This document shows positions 40,980 through 51,382 of a DNA stretch of 64,000 nt, piece by piece (position 1 is the stretch's first letter; every line of letters begins with the position of its first letter). The notes below the pieces were generated by a model. It saw only the letters and a list, made by a program, of their open reading frames with translations. It did no database searches and had not been told where the DNA came from. The stretch comes from Candidatus Pantoea soli (GTDB lineage: Bacteria; Pseudomonadota; Gammaproteobacteria; Enterobacterales; Enterobacteriaceae): contig NZ_CP032702.1 in assembly GCF_007833795.1 (NCBI RefSeq), forward strand, positions 2,542,001-2,606,000. Reading direction: 5' to 3'. A program made the translations under genes and the position numbers.

Positions 40980-42263
40980 ATGAACCATAAGAACCTGTTT
41001 GCAAAGTCAGCCGTGGCAGCTGCAGTCGCGCTCGTTTCTTCACACGTTTACGCCGCCGGCTTTCAGCTTAATGAATTCTCAGCAATTGGATTAGGTCGCG
41101 CTTATTCGGGTGAAGGGGCAATGGGTGATACCGCTGCCTCAGCCAGCCGTAACCCTGCGACCATGGCGCTGATGGATCGCCCGTCATTTTCTATCGGCGC
41201 TGTGTATATTGACCCGAATGTCGATATCAGCGGCCGCAGCCCAACCGGCAACAGCCTGAACGCCAGTAATATTGCGCCAAACCAGTGGATCCCCAATATT
41301 CATTACGTACAGCCGCTCAATGACCAGTGGTGGGTTGGCGCTTCTGCTACCTCTAACTACGGTCTGGCGACGGAATTTAACAACGGCTATACCGCGGGCG
41401 GTCTGGGCGGAAAAACCGATCTGTTAACCGGCAACCTGAATCTGAGCACGGCTTATCGCCTGAATGATAATCTGAGCTTCGGCGTCGGCTTTGACGCGGT
41501 CTATGCCAAAGCAAAAATTGAGCGCTATGCCGGTGAAGCCGGCGCGCGCGCCGGGCTGCCGGCCGATACGCAGGTGGCACGCCTGAAAGGCGATAAATGG
41601 GGCTACGGCTGGAATGCCGGCATCCTGTATGAGGTGGATAAAAATAACCGCTTCGGCTTTACCTACCGTTCGGAAGTGAAGATCGATTTCGACGGCGACT
41701 ACAAGAGTAATATTCCGCGCGCCTTCAACGGGTCGCCACAGGCGCTCGCGCTGGGTCTGCCATTCGGCACCAGCGGCGTGACAATTCCGGGTTCGCTGAC
41801 GCTGAATCTGCCGGAAATGTGGGAAGTGTCCGGCTGGCACAAAGTGGCACCGCAGTGGGCCGTGCACTATAGCCTGGCGTACACCAGCTGGAGCCAGTTC
41901 CAGGAGCTGAAAGCCACCGGCAGCAGCGGTCAGACGCTGTTCTTTAAAGATGAGAGCTATCACGACGCCTACCGTCTGGCGCTGGGAACCACCTACAACT
42001 ACGACGATAACTGGACGTTCCGCACCGGTATTGCGTTTGATGACAGCCCGGTTCCGGCAGATAAACGTTCTATCTCCATTCCGGACCAGGATCGTCTGTG
42101 GCTGAGCGCCGGTGCCTCTTACGCCTTTAACCAGGATGCCTCGGTGGATCTGGGCGTTTCCTATATGCACGGGCAGAAAGTCACCATCAAAGAAGGCCCG
42201 TATACCTTCAACTCTGAAGGCAAAGCCTGGCTGTACGGCGCAAACTTTAACTATAAATTCTGA
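40980..42263 (+). CDS. fadL: Long-chain fatty acid outer-membrane transporter FadL
   Basis: Outer-membrane beta-barrel that brings long-chain fatty acids into the periplasm. From the ATG at 40980 it has 427 residues, with a signal peptide ending near SHVYAA and the plug-forming N-terminus [20 protein letters not shown]. The C-terminus ends YGANFNYKF, with the terminal aromatic residue needed for barrel assembly. An upstream GTG at 40974 is less likely because GAGG fits the ATG. A bidirectional terminator follows. Confidence 0.96.
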   Translation: MNHKNLFAKSAVAAAVALVSSHVYAAGFQLNEFSAIGLGRAYSGEGAMGDTAASASRNPATMALMDRPSFSIGAVYIDPNVDISGRSPTGNSLNASNIAPNQWIPNIHYVQPLNDQWWVGASATSNYGLATEFNNGYTAGGLGGKTDLLTGNLNLSTAYRLNDNLSFGVGFDAVYAKAKIERYAGEAGARAGLPADTQVARLKGDKWGYGWNAGILYEVDKNNRFGFTYRSEVKIDFDGDYKSNIPRAFNGSPQALALGLPFGTSGVTIPGSLTLNLPEMWEVSGWHKVAPQWAVHYSLAYTSWSQFQELKATGSSGQTLFFKDESYHDAYRLALGTTYNYDDNWTFRTGIAFDDSPVPADKRSISIPDQDRLWLSAGASYAFNQDASVDLGVSYMHGQKVTIKEGPYTFNSEGKAWLYGANFNYKF

Positions 42264-42297
42264 TGCGGCGCTGACCGTCGCGTGTCACAGCAGAACC

Positions 42298-42327
42298 AAA
42301 AAGGGCGACCCGCGGGCCGCCCTTTTT
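42298..42327. terminator. Bidirectional terminator between fadL and mlaA
   Basis: AAAAAGGGCG and CGCCCTTTTT pair over 10 bp around an inner CCCGCGGG palindrome. Both strands end in a T-run, fitting the convergent genes. Confidence 0.9.
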
Positions 42328-42343
42328 ACTGGTTGTAAATCGG

Positions 42344-43111
42344 TTACTGCGAATCGATATCCTTGAGATCGTCCTGAATCGCGCTGGCGTTCAGGTTCTC
42401 TTCCGGCTTCAGCTTGCCGCCGCTGGCGAGGAAATCGTTGCGCTGGAAGTAGGCGTTGCGCACAAAGGCATACGGATCCTGCTGCTGACGCAAAATACCA
42501 TCGGAATCCAGCAGCTGCGCGCGCGTTTCCACGCCTTCAAGCGTCCATTTACCCACCGACATGGGCCAGGTCAGCCAGCTCAGCACCGGGTAGAGCGTAT
42601 CGACAAAATCACCGCCATCCTGACGCACGGTGAAGCTGCCATAGCCCGGCAGTTCCACGTAAGGACCATAGCCGACGCCGTAACGGCCCAGCGTGCTACC
42701 GAAATGGTGCGGCACTTCACGCGCCAGCGCCGGGTTGGCTTTGCCGGCAACATCAATAAAGCCACCCAGACCGAGCACGGTATTCAGGAAGAAGCGGGTG
42801 AAATGCACCCCAGCCTGACGCGGCTCGCCGACCAGGATCGAGTTGACCATGCTCGCCGGCTCATCAAGGTTGCCCAGAAAGTTGCTCAGGCCGCTGCGCG
42901 CCGGCACCGGTACGTAGTCGCGCCACGCCACGGCCACCGGGCGGAGCACATACGGATCCAGCACGTTGTAGTTGAAGTTAAACATGGTGCGGTTGAACCC
43001 TTCGAGCGGATCGCTGCGCTGTGCGGGTTCGGTATTGTCGGCCGGTCTGGAGCTGGCACATCCCACCAGAAGTAAACTGGCCAGCGCCAGGCCGGTCAGG
43101 CGGTTATTCAT
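42344..43111 (-). CDS. mlaA: Outer-membrane lipid asymmetry lipoprotein MlaA (VacJ)
   Basis: Removes misplaced phospholipids from the outer leaflet of the outer membrane and passes them to MlaC. It has 255 residues with a lipoprotein signal LLLVGCASS (lipidated Cys18) and the conserved DPLEGFNRTMFNFNY. The start codon follows AGGGAGATAAGA. It is the first conserved-backbone gene next to the inserted ccm operon. Confidence 0.95.
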   Translation of the reverse strand: MNNRLTGLALASLLLVGCASSRPADNTEPAQRSDPLEGFNRTMFNFNYNVLDPYVLRPVAVAWRDYVPVPARSGLSNFLGNLDEPASMVNSILVGEPRQAGVHFTRFFLNTVLGLGGFIDVAGKANPALAREVPHHFGSTLGRYGVGYGPYVELPGYGSFTVRQDGGDFVDTLYPVLSWLTWPMSVGKWTLEGVETRAQLLDSDGILRQQQDPYAFVRNAYFQRNDFLASGGKLKPEENLNASAIQDDLKDIDSQ

Positions 43112-43146
43112 TCTTATCTCCCTGTGCGGATAAAAGGTGTAACGCT

Positions 43147-44358
43147 TCAGGGCTGCTGCTGATTAATCTCGACAGCCAGCTGCTGATGACCATCCCAGGG
43201 GGTGACTGCGCTTAAACCAAACCAGTCGCCAGACTGCGGATTAGCGCTGCCATCGCGCGCGATGCGCACCCTGACCTGAACCTGATGCTGCGCCGAAAGC
43301 AGGCGATCCGGCATCATGGCATTACTGTCATCCAGCGTAAGCGATAACGGGAAGTGGCTGAGCGGCAACCGCTTCACAGCCACGGGCACCGGTGAAACAC
43401 CGTCAGTTACCGAAATATACATCACTCCGCCCTGCGGTAACATTTTTTCTGCCTGCGAGGTTAAACGCACCGTTAACGCCAGCTGGGTGGTTTGCTGGCC
43501 GGCATCGGTTTTGGCCTGTTCAATGCTACGTTCAATCATGGCGATACGCTGATCACCTGCCGGCAACTGCTGTCGCATTGTCTGCCACGCGTCGATGGCT
43601 TTGGCATAGTGCTGTTGCTGGAAGGCGTTGAACGCCAGCAGGCTAAGCGTCCGCAAATTCGCCGGGTCACGCTGGCGCAGCGCGTCCAGCAGCAGGCCCG
43701 CCTGGCGGTTATCCTGGGGATCGCCGGAACGGGTCAGCACTTCGGCGTAATCCTGCTGCAGGGCAAGATTATCCGGTGCCAGCTGCAGCGCGTGTTCAAA
43801 TGCCTGGCTGGCATCGGTGGCATTATTCAGCACCATGCCCAGCCGGCCCAGCATCGCCCAGTCGTTAAGATTTTGCGGGTCGTGTTGCAGCGCGGTGCGC
43901 AGCCCGAGCTGCAGCCGCGAAAGCGCTTCCATCGACAGGGGCTGCGCCTGGGGATCCATCAGGCGCGCGCGCAGCGCCGGATAGGCCTGCTGCACGCTCA
44001 GCCAGCCGGAATATTGCGCCAGGCCACCGGTCTGCAGATACATCCCCAGTGGCACCACCAGCAGCAGGATAACACCCGGAATCAGCACGCGGCGACGGCT
44101 GTGGTGAACCTGTTCCGCGCCGGCATCCGGCACATCGTCCAGCAGCGTCTGCTGCAGCTCGCGCTCCATAGCAGGACGCTCCGCCACCACGCCTTCCGCT
44201 TCGTCACGTGCCAGCTCGCGCAGGCGCTGACGATAAAAATCGGTGTTGAGGCGATCGCGCGCTCCGCGGCTGACCTCACGCTGGCGCCAGCCCGCGCTGA
44301 CAAACAGCGCCACCGCGGCCGCCAGCAGAATAAACAGGGTAATCCAGAATTCAGTCAT
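43147..44358 (-). CDS. ccmI: Cytochrome c maturation apocytochrome chaperone CcmI
   Basis: 403 residues: two membrane helices (about 4-22 and 90-108) and a periplasmic TPR domain that binds apocytochrome c C-termini. E. coli carries this region fused to CcmH as one 350-residue protein; here it is a separate gene whose start shares one base with the ccmH stop. It is the last gene of the ccm operon. Confidence 0.88.
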   Translation of the reverse strand: MTEFWITLFILLAAAVALFVSAGWRQREVSRGARDRLNTDFYRQRLRELARDEAEGVVAERPAMERELQQTLLDDVPDAGAEQVHHSRRRVLIPGVILLLVVPLGMYLQTGGLAQYSGWLSVQQAYPALRARLMDPQAQPLSMEALSRLQLGLRTALQHDPQNLNDWAMLGRLGMVLNNATDASQAFEHALQLAPDNLALQQDYAEVLTRSGDPQDNRQAGLLLDALRQRDPANLRTLSLLAFNAFQQQHYAKAIDAWQTMRQQLPAGDQRIAMIERSIEQAKTDAGQQTTQLALTVRLTSQAEKMLPQGGVMYISVTDGVSPVPVAVKRLPLSHFPLSLTLDDSNAMMPDRLLSAQHQVQVRVRIARDGSANPQSGDWFGLSAVTPWDGHQQLAVEINQQQP

Positions 44359-44813
44359 TACGGCTTCCCGTCACGCTTCAGAATCGCCGCCAGGCGCTGT
44401 TGCTCGTGGTCATCAAGATCGCTGTGCGTCTGCCCGCGGCGGGCTCGCAGAATAATCATCAGGCCGCCCAGCACGACAAACAGCGCCGGGCCGACCCATA
44501 AAATCAGCGTAGAGGGCGTGACCGGCGGTTCATAGGTCACAAAATTGCCATAGCGCGCCACCATGTAATCAATAATCTGCTGGCGGCTCTGCCCCTGCTT
44601 CAGCAGCTCATACACTTTACGCCGCATATCGGCGGCAATCATCGCGCTGGAATCGGCAATGCTGTTGTTCTGGCACTTCGGACAGCGCAGCGCAGCGGTC
44701 AGCTCGCGGTATTGCGCCTCCTGCTGCGCGGAATCAAACTGCCAGGTATCAATGGCCGCCCACAGGCTGGTGCTCAGCAGCAGGCCGGCAAGAAACAGTC
44801 CGATTCGTTTCAT
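44358..44813 (-). CDS. ccmH: Cytochrome c maturation thiol reductase CcmH
   Basis: 151 residues from the ATG at 44813: a signal peptide, the LRCPKCQNNS motif (Cys pair that reduces apocytochrome c) and one C-terminal membrane anchor. It overlaps the dsbE stop by 4 bp (ATGA). The frame reads further upstream inside dsbE, but homology starts at MKRIGLF. Confidence 0.92.
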   Translation of the reverse strand: MKRIGLFLAGLLLSTSLWAAIDTWQFDSAQQEAQYRELTAALRCPKCQNNSIADSSAMIAADMRRKVYELLKQGQSRQQIIDYMVARYGNFVTYEPPVTPSTLILWVGPALFVVLGGLMIILRARRGQTHSDLDDHEQQRLAAILKRDGKP

Positions 44814-45370
44814 GATGCGTCCGCCTCGCGACGGTATTTTTCCCACAGCGGTTTCACTTCCTGCTGCCACACCCGCTCCGTCATATCGCCGGCATGGCGA
44901 TAGCGGATAATGCCGTGGCCGTCGATCAGGAAGGTTTCCGGTGCCCCGTACACACCAAGATCCAGCCCGAGCATGCCGTCGCCGTCGTACAGGCTGAGTG
45001 CGTAAGGATTGCCCAGCGTGTTGAGCCAGGTCACCGCTTTGGTCCGATCATCCTTGTAGTTCAGGCCCACCACGCGAATGCCCTGCTCAGCCAGCGTGTT
45101 CAGGTATTGATGCTCCGCGCGGCAGGTCGGGCACCAGGTGGCCCAGACATTCAGCAGCAGCGGTTTACCGTCCGTCAGCACCTGCTGATTGTACATTTTT
45201 CCCGGCTGGTCGAGTGCTTCCAGCCTGAACAGCGGCACCGGCTTGCCGATCAGCGCTGACTCCAGCCGGGAAGGATCGTCACCGTCCGCATTGCGCGCCA
45301 GCTGCCACAGCAGCGCGGCCGCCAGCAGCAGAAACAGGACTAACGGGATAAACAGAATTTTTTTATTCAT
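44810..45370 (-). CDS. dsbE: Thiol:disulfide interchange protein DsbE (CcmG)
   Basis: Membrane-anchored periplasmic thioredoxin-like protein, 186 residues from the ATG at 45370, with the active site NVWATWCPTCRAEH. It reduces CcmH or the apocytochrome during haem attachment. It overlaps the ccmF stop by 4 bp (ATGA). Confidence 0.94.
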   Translation of the reverse strand: MNKKILFIPLVLFLLLAAALLWQLARNADGDDPSRLESALIGKPVPLFRLEALDQPGKMYNQQVLTDGKPLLLNVWATWCPTCRAEHQYLNTLAEQGIRVVGLNYKDDRTKAVTWLNTLGNPYALSLYDGDGMLGLDLGVYGAPETFLIDGHGIIRYRHAGDMTERVWQQEVKPLWEKYRREADAS

Positions 45371-47325
45371 ACCAGCTCCTCGCGCGGCGCTTTGCGGCGC
45401 GAACGGTAGCGTGGATCGAGCAGACACAGCAGGCCGCCGAACGCCATAAACAGGCCACCGAACCAGATCCAGCGCACAAAGGGTTTGTAATAAATGCGTA
45501 CTGCCCAGGAACCGTCGTCCAGCTCCTCGCCCAGCGCAGCATAGAGATCCCGGGTGAAGCCGCCGCTGATGGCGGCTTCCGTCATCATGGTACGGGCGGC
45601 AGTATAGAAGCGTTTTTCCGCCTGCAGCACCGCTTCCGGCTGGCCGTTGCGGCTGACATCAATAATGGCCATGCCACCGCTGTAGTTAGGCCCCTGCAGC
45701 GAACGTACGTCGCGGAAAACAAAGTGATAGTGGTGGATATCCACGCTGTCGCCGGCTTTCATGCGCACGTCGCGCTCCACGCTGTACTGCGTGGTGAACG
45801 CAATGCCGACCACCGTGACCGCCACGCCGAGATGGCCCAGCACCATGCCCCAGTGGCTGCGCGACAGATGCCGCAACCCGGGCAGGAAGCGATGGCGATG
45901 CGTGGCCCGCTCGTGCAGCTCCATCAGCGTCAGCAGGATCACCCAAATCGCCATCAGCAGACCAATCACCGTCATCGCTTCAATGCGATCCTGCAGCAGC
46001 CACGGCAGCGCAATCGACAGGATCAGCGTGACCAGCAGCCCGGCGCCCAGCCGCTTCCACAGTTTTTGCGGTTCGTCACGACGCCAGCGCACCAGCGGAC
46101 CGATACCGAGCAACAGCGCGAACGGTGCCATCAGCCAGGTAAACAGCGTATTAAAGAAGGGTTCGCCGACTGAAATCGTGCCCAGGCCGAGCTGTTTGTG
46201 CACCAGCGGCAGCAGCGTCCCCAGCAGCACCACCAGCATTGCCGCAATCAGCAGGACGTTATTGCCCAGCAGGAAGGATTCGCGTGACCAGACGTCGTTC
46301 TGCACCCGGCTGCGCACCTGTCCTCCTCGCAGCGCGTACAGCAGCAGTGAGCTGCCAATCACGATGATGAGGAAAGCCAGAATGAACATGCCGCGCGCCG
46401 GATCAGACGCAAACGCGTGCACCGAGACCAGCACGCCGGAGCGCACAAGAAAGGTTCCCAGCAGGCTGAGTGAAAACGCCGTGATCGCCAGCAGCACCGT
46501 CCAGGCTTTGAAGCTGCCGCGCTTTTCCGTGACCGCCAGCGAGTGCATCAGCGCCGTGCCGGCCAGCCACGGCATAAAGGAAGCATTCTCCACCGGATCC
46601 CAGAACCACCAGCCGCCCCAGCCCAGCTCGTAGTAGGCCCATGCCGATCCCAGCACGATACCGATAGTAAGAAAGACCCAGGCTGCGGTGGTCCACGGAC
46701 GGGACCAGCGTGCCCATGCGGTATCAAGGCGGCCAGCCATCAGAGACGCAATGGCAAAGGCAAACGCCACCGAAAAGCCCACATAGCCCATATACAGCAG
46801 CGGCGGATGGAAAATCAGGCCGATATCCTGCAGCATCGGATTGAGATCGCGCCCGTCGATTGGGAACGCCGGCAGCGTGCGGGTAAACGGGTTGGACGTC
46901 AGGATAATAAACAGCAGGAAACCAAAGGTGATCATCCCCATGACTGCCAGCACGCGCGCCAGCGCATCCTGCGGCATGCCGCGGCTGAAAATCGCCACCG
47001 CCAGCGTCCAGGTGCTGAGCAGCAGCACCCACAGTAACAGTGACCCTTCGTGCGCGCCCCAGGTGGCGGCAATGCGATAATAGACCGGCAATAGCGTATT
47101 GGAGTTGGTGGCGACGTACGTCACAGTGAAATCATTCACCACAAACGCATGCACCAGCAGCAGAAAGGCACCGGCGATACAGATAAACATGCCCCAGGTC
47201 AGCGGCCGCGCCAGCGCCATCAGGCGCGCATCCTGACGCGCTGCGCCCCACAGCGGATAAATACTTAACAGCAGCGCCAGCCCCAGCGCCAGACACAGCA
47301 GAAAGCTGCCAATTTCCGGCATCAT
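45367..47325 (-). CDS. ccmF: Cytochrome c haem lyase subunit CcmF
   Basis: Large polytopic membrane protein of 652 residues that ligates haem to apocytochrome c with CcmH/CcmI. The haem-handling WWD segment [19 protein letters not shown] and the conserved GWWAYYELG-like surrounding are present. It overlaps the ccmE stop by 4 bp. Confidence 0.95.
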   Translation of the reverse strand: MMPEIGSFLLCLALGLALLLSIYPLWGAARQDARLMALARPLTWGMFICIAGAFLLLVHAFVVNDFTVTYVATNSNTLLPVYYRIAATWGAHEGSLLLWVLLLSTWTLAVAIFSRGMPQDALARVLAVMGMITFGFLLFIILTSNPFTRTLPAFPIDGRDLNPMLQDIGLIFHPPLLYMGYVGFSVAFAFAIASLMAGRLDTAWARWSRPWTTAAWVFLTIGIVLGSAWAYYELGWGGWWFWDPVENASFMPWLAGTALMHSLAVTEKRGSFKAWTVLLAITAFSLSLLGTFLVRSGVLVSVHAFASDPARGMFILAFLIIVIGSSLLLYALRGGQVRSRVQNDVWSRESFLLGNNVLLIAAMLVVLLGTLLPLVHKQLGLGTISVGEPFFNTLFTWLMAPFALLLGIGPLVRWRRDEPQKLWKRLGAGLLVTLILSIALPWLLQDRIEAMTVIGLLMAIWVILLTLMELHERATHRHRFLPGLRHLSRSHWGMVLGHLGVAVTVVGIAFTTQYSVERDVRMKAGDSVDIHHYHFVFRDVRSLQGPNYSGGMAIIDVSRNGQPEAVLQAEKRFYTAARTMMTEAAISGGFTRDLYAALGEELDDGSWAVRIYYKPFVRWIWFGGLFMAFGGLLCLLDPRYRSRRKAPREELV

Positions 47326-47807
47326 GACTGCGTACCCGCCTGCTGATATGCCGCTGCAGGTCCTGTGTGATTGTTTTTCATCGCGTCCTGAATTTCCGGC
47401 GGCGTATATTTTTCATCATGTTTTGCCAGCACTTCACGGGCCTGGATGCGATTTCCCGCCTCCAGAACCCCCTGTGCCACCACGCCCTGCCCTTCACGGA
47501 ACAGGTCCGGCAGAATGCCTTCATAGCTGACACTCACCACGCCCCTGGCGTCATACAGCCGGAACGTGACCGCGAGCGTTTTCGGATCGCGCTGCACGCT
47601 GCCGGGCATCACCATCCCGCCGACGCGCAGGCGCTGGCCCGGCGACGGTTTTTCACGTGCTTCCCCTTTGCCATACAGGATTTCACCTGGGGTATAAAAC
47701 AGATCGATATTGGAACGCAGCGCGTACATCACCAGCGCAGTGGCAAGCCCCAGCCCTGCCAGTACCGCTATCACCACATACAGGCGATTACGACGACGGA
47801 TATTCAC
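47322..47807 (-). CDS. ccmE: Haem chaperone CcmE
   Basis: 161 residues with one N-terminal membrane anchor. The covalent haem ligand His130 and the axial Tyr134 lie in [13 protein letters not shown], exactly at the E. coli positions. It overlaps ccmD by 4 bp. Confidence 0.96.
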   Translation of the reverse strand: MNIRRRNRLYVVIAVLAGLGLATALVMYALRSNIDLFYTPGEILYGKGEAREKPSPGQRLRVGGMVMPGSVQRDPKTLAVTFRLYDARGVVSVSYEGILPDLFREGQGVVAQGVLEAGNRIQAREVLAKHDEKYTPPEIQDAMKNNHTGPAAAYQQAGTQS

Positions 47808-48034
47808 ACAGACTCTCCTGCTTTAGCCGCAGCTTTTTTTGTTTTTGCCGCCCGGATGCGGCGCTCCCTGGACTGACGCTGGCGTATCTCTGCCAGCAGA
47901 CGGCGGCGATACAGCAGCGTCTGCACCACCAGCCCGGTTAACGGGACCAGCGTGCAGAGCACCGCCAGCCAGACATAAAAGGCGTAGCCGCCCATAGCGA
48001 AAAAATCGCTCCAGGAGGTGAAGGCTGGCGTCAC
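47804..48034 (-). CDS. ccmD: Haem exporter small subunit CcmD
   Basis: Small single-helix membrane protein, 76 residues, with the family start [20 protein letters not shown] and a basic cytoplasmic tail. It helps release holo-CcmE from CcmABC. It overlaps ccmC by 4 bp and ccmE by 4 bp. Confidence 0.92.
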   Translation of the reverse strand: MTPAFTSWSDFFAMGGYAFYVWLAVLCTLVPLTGLVVQTLLYRRRLLAEIRQRQSRERRIRAAKTKKAAAKAGESV

Positions 48035-48771
48035 AGTTTGCGTCCTCCCTGTGCCACGTCAATTGCCCACGGGCGGTGACGCTCGGTGAACAGAATCAGG
48101 TTGCGCAGGCGCATCAGCGTCAGCGACACAAAGGTGAGCAGATAGCCGAGGATCGACCAGCGCAGCGGCGTACGCATGCTGGGATCGATGGCCTGTTGCA
48201 GCAGGCCGGATGAGCCCTGATGCAGCGTGTTCCACCACTGCACGGAAAAGTGAATCACCGGCAGATTCACCACGCCGACCAGGATCAGAATGCCGGCAGC
48301 GCGGCCCGCCGTGCGGCGATCGTCAAAGGCGTGATAGAGCGCAATCGCCCCCATATACAGAAACAGCAGCACCAGCTCGGATGTCAGCCGCGCATCCCAG
48401 ATCCACCAGGTACCCCACATCGGCTTGCCCCAGGCAGAGCCGGTCACCAGCGCAATAAAGGTAAAGACGGCACCAATCGGCGCCATCGCCGCCGCGACCA
48501 GATCGGCCATTTTCATCTGCCAGACGAGGCCGGTAAACGCCGCTATTGCCATCGACGCGTAAATGCCCATCGACCACATCGCCGCCGGCACATGGAGATA
48601 CATGATGCGAAAACTGTCACCCTGCTGATAGTCGGCGGGCGCAAAGCCGAAGCCCCAGATCCAGCCGAGCAGCAGCGTGCTGGTTCCCGCCACGGCGCAC
48701 CACGGAATCAGCCGCCCGCATAACAGATACAGCCGTTCAGGCCGCGCCCACTGATGTAACCATTTCCACAT
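48031..48771 (-). CDS. ccmC: Haem exporter / CcmE haem ligation protein CcmC
   Basis: Inner-membrane protein with six helices, 246 residues from the ATG at 48771. The WWD segment MWGTWWIWDARLTSELVL and flanking histidines position haem for transfer to CcmE. A longer TTG-initiated frame exists, but E. coli homology begins at MWKWLHQ. It lies 53 bp after ccmB. Confidence 0.94.
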   Translation of the reverse strand: MWKWLHQWARPERLYLLCGRLIPWCAVAGTSTLLLGWIWGFGFAPADYQQGDSFRIMYLHVPAAMWSMGIYASMAIAAFTGLVWQMKMADLVAAAMAPIGAVFTFIALVTGSAWGKPMWGTWWIWDARLTSELVLLFLYMGAIALYHAFDDRRTAGRAAGILILVGVVNLPVIHFSVQWWNTLHQGSSGLLQQAIDPSMRTPLRWSILGYLLTFVSLTLMRLRNLILFTERHRPWAIDVAQGGRKL

Positions 48772-48824
48772 GTCTATTGCTCGCACTAAAAAAGAGTTCA
48801 ACCGCCACCGGCAGGCGGCGCAGG

Positions 48825-49484
48825 TTATTGCAGGCTGATACGCAACGCCGCTGCGGTGGCGAACGGCGACAGAGTCGCGCTCACGGCCAGCATGGCGCCG
48901 AGAATTGCCAGATAGCCGCTCACCGGCAGCCCCTGCCCCGCCGCTTCAATGGCCGCGGTGGCAAATATCAGAACCGGTATCGACAGCGGTAATACCAGTA
49001 AACTCAGCAGGACGCCGCCGCGCCGCAGACCGACGGTCAGTCCGGTGCCGATTGCGCCGAGGAAGCTTAGCGTTGGGGTGCCAAGCAGCAGCGTCAGTGC
49101 CATCGCCCGCCAGCCGGCAAAATCCAGCGACAGCAGCAGCGCCGCCAGCGGCGACAGCAGAATCAGCGGCAGGCCGGTGAGCAGCCAGTGCGCCACCACT
49201 TTGCCTAATACGGTCAGCGGCAGCGGCGTCGGCAGCAGCAGTAGCTGCTCCAGCGAGCCGTCCAGAAAATCATCGCGGAACAGACGCTCCAGCGCCAGCA
49301 GCGAGGCCAGCAGCGCCGCGACCCACACCACACCGGGCGCGATGCGCGCCAGCTGCTGCGGTTCCGGCCCGATACCCAGCGGAAACAGCGTAATGACGAT
49401 TAAGAAAAACCACAGCGGATTAATCACCTCCGCCCCGCTGCGGAACGCGATTTTTAACTCACGCTGAATGATGCGTCCCGGCAT
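48825..49484 (-). CDS. ccmB: Haem exporter permease CcmB
   Basis: Six-helix membrane subunit of the CcmAB transporter, 219 residues from the ATG at 49484, with ANPLWFFLIVITLFP-like and FRDDFLDGSLEQLLLLP segments. The start shares one base with the ccmA stop (TAATG); a GTG at 49493 is less likely. Confidence 0.93.
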   Translation of the reverse strand: MPGRIIQRELKIAFRSGAEVINPLWFFLIVITLFPLGIGPEPQQLARIAPGVVWVAALLASLLALERLFRDDFLDGSLEQLLLLPTPLPLTVLGKVVAHWLLTGLPLILLSPLAALLLSLDFAGWRAMALTLLLGTPTLSFLGAIGTGLTVGLRRGGVLLSLLVLPLSIPVLIFATAAIEAAGQGLPVSGYLAILGAMLAVSATLSPFATAAALRISLQ

Positions 49485-50098
49485 TACATCCACTCCGCCG
49501 TCAACCGGATTTTGCGCACCCGGGCACTGTCGCCGGGCAGATCCTGATGTGTCGTCAGGATCACCGCGCCACCGTTATCGGCATGTGCCACGAACCGCGC
49601 CATTAATTTTTCCACGCCGTCTTTATCAATCGCGGTCAGCGGCTCGTCCAGAATCCACACGGCGGCACGGCTCAGCCACAGCCGGGCCAGCGCCACGCGC
49701 CGCTGTTGTCCGGCAGAGAGCTGGGCGACCGGCACCTCTTCATACCCTGGCAGATCCACCTGTTCCAGCGCTGCATAGAGGATGCCGTCATCACTGCTGC
49801 CGTGCCAGAAGCGCAGGTTTTCGCAGGGAGAGAGTACGGATTTCACGCCGGGCTGATGGCCGAGATAGAGCAGGTTTTGCTGCCATGTTTCGCGCTGCTG
49901 GCGAATTGGCTGTGCCTGCCACAGCACGTCGCCCTCTTCGGGCCGGCTCAGACCGGCCAGCAGACGCAGCAGCGATGTCTTGCCGGCGCCGTTGGGCCCT
50001 TCAATCTGCACGATGTCACCGGGCGCTACCCGGAAGCTCAGCCCACGAAACAGGAAGCGCTCATCACGAACACACGAGAGATTAATGACTTCGAGCAT
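49484..50098 (-). CDS. ccmA: Haem exporter ATPase CcmA
   Basis: ATPase driving release of holo-CcmE, 204 residues from the ATG at 50098. Walker A GPNGAGKT, signature [15 protein letters not shown] and Walker [13 protein letters not shown] are intact. An upstream GTG at 50113 also opens the frame; no strong ribosome site supports either. First gene of the operon, divergent from yfdC across 243 bp. Confidence 0.92.
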   Translation of the reverse strand: MLEVINLSCVRDERFLFRGLSFRVAPGDIVQIEGPNGAGKTSLLRLLAGLSRPEEGDVLWQAQPIRQQRETWQQNLLYLGHQPGVKSVLSPCENLRFWHGSSDDGILYAALEQVDLPGYEEVPVAQLSAGQQRRVALARLWLSRAAVWILDEPLTAIDKDGVEKLMARFVAHADNGGAVILTTHQDLPGDSARVRKIRLTAEWM

Positions 50099-50341
50099 AG
50101 AAGGGAGAATCACAGCAATGAATGAGGTGGGGATAATATCACAATGCTGCCAGGGGCCGAAGTCTGTGGCAGCGGGCGCGCGGCCTTTGAATGGCGCATT
50201 CGTGCGCCCGGAAGCGGCAAATTGCAGAAAAAAACACCCCGGTTAAAACTTTGTTACGCTTAGAGAGAATCTTCGTAACATTTCGCCCTTGCTAAAAGCG
50301 TCTACGCTTATTACGCGCTGGCATTATCACCGGGAGAAAAC

Positions 50342-51265
50342 ATGAAGCAAACGCCAACAGAGACAGAAAACAATAACGACGTCGACAGTGAAGAGAAGGA
50401 GCAAGGCAAGGAAATTGAAGTGGATGAGGACGCTCTGCCTTCGCGCGCGGCGGCCATTCACGAAGAGATTCGTCAGGACGGCGAAAAAGAACTGGAGCGT
50501 GACGGCATGGCGCTGCTGTGGTCAGCGATTGCAGCGGGCCTTTCCATGAGTGCCTCCCTGATGGCAAAAGGCATCTTTCAGGTGCATCTGGAAGGCGTGC
50601 CGGGGGCATTCCTGTTTGAAAACCTCGGCTACACCTTTGGCTTTGTGATTGTCATTATGGCGCGCCAGCAGCTGTTCACTGAAAACACCGTGACCGCCGT
50701 ATTGCCGGTGATGCACAAACCCACCGGCAGTAACTTTATGTTGCTGCTGCGGCTGTGGAGTGTGGTGCTGGCGGGCAACCTGATCGGCACAGCGATCGGC
50801 GCGCTGGCATTTACCCATATGCCGATTTTTGACGATGCGACGCGCCAGGCCTTTACCGCCATCAGCGAAAAGGTGATGGAAAATACGCCGGGAGAGATGT
50901 TCGCCAATGCGGTGATTTCCGGCTGGATCATCGCCACCATGGTGTGGATGTTCCCCTATGCGGGCGGCGCAAAAATCGTGGTTATCGTGATGATGACCTG
51001 GCTGGTCGCGCTGGGCGACCTGGCGCATATTGTGGTGGGTTCGGTAGAAGTGCTGTATCTGGTGTTTTCCGGCACGCTGCCGTGGCAGGACTTTTTCTGG
51101 CCGTTTGCGCTGCCTACCCTGCTGGGCAATATCACGGGCGGTACGCTGATATTTGCGTTGATCAGTCATGCTCAAATCCGTAATGACATGAGCGAAGAAG
51201 CCAAAGCCAAAGCGCGTGCCGAAAAGCAGCGCAAAGAGCAGCAGGAGAAAGAGAAGCAGGCATGA
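50342..51265 (+). CDS. yfdC: Formate/nitrite transporter family protein YfdC
   Basis: Inner-membrane protein of the FNT family, 307 residues: a long acidic N-terminal cytoplasmic part (about 55 residues), six membrane helices, and a highly charged Lys/Glu/Gln C-terminal tail. It matches E. coli YfdC in layout and position before argW; its substrate is not established. The ATG follows GGGAGAAAAC. Its final codons lie within a short tandem duplication (51257-51320). Confidence 0.9.
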   Translation: MKQTPTETENNNDVDSEEKEQGKEIEVDEDALPSRAAAIHEEIRQDGEKELERDGMALLWSAIAAGLSMSASLMAKGIFQVHLEGVPGAFLFENLGYTFGFVIVIMARQQLFTENTVTAVLPVMHKPTGSNFMLLLRLWSVVLAGNLIGTAIGALAFTHMPIFDDATRQAFTAISEKVMENTPGEMFANAVISGWIIATMVWMFPYAGGAKIVVIVMMTWLVALGDLAHIVVGSVEVLYLVFSGTLPWQDFFWPFALPTLLGNITGGTLIFALISHAQIRNDMSEEAKAKARAEKQRKEQQEKEKQA

Positions 51266-51320
51266 TGGCGGCGGCTGTTGCTGACAGAACAGGCATGATG
51301 GGTGGCTATTGCTGACAGAA
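51257..51320. repeat. Tandem duplication at the 3' end of yfdC
   Basis: A unit starting CAGGCATGATGG and ending TTGCTGACAGAA occurs at 51257-51289 and again, with a 2-bp shortening and few changes, at 51290-51320. The first copy contains the yfdC stop codon, so the second is a non-coding copy of the gene's end. Slippage or unequal exchange is the likely origin. Confidence 0.75.
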
Positions 51321-51342
51321 TGAGCAAACAGCCGGCGTACAG

Positions 51343-51371
51343 TTAAAATTCTGCATGCGGTGCGCTATACT
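51343..51371 (+). promoter_or_regulatory. Promoter of the tRNA-Arg gene
   Basis: TTAAAA at 51343-51348 and TATACT at 51366-51371 are separated by 17 bp. The GCGCGCC discriminator after the -10 element is typical of stably controlled RNA promoters. Transcription would start a few bases before the tRNA 5' end. Confidence 0.6.
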
Positions 51372-51382
51372 GCGCGCCGGAT

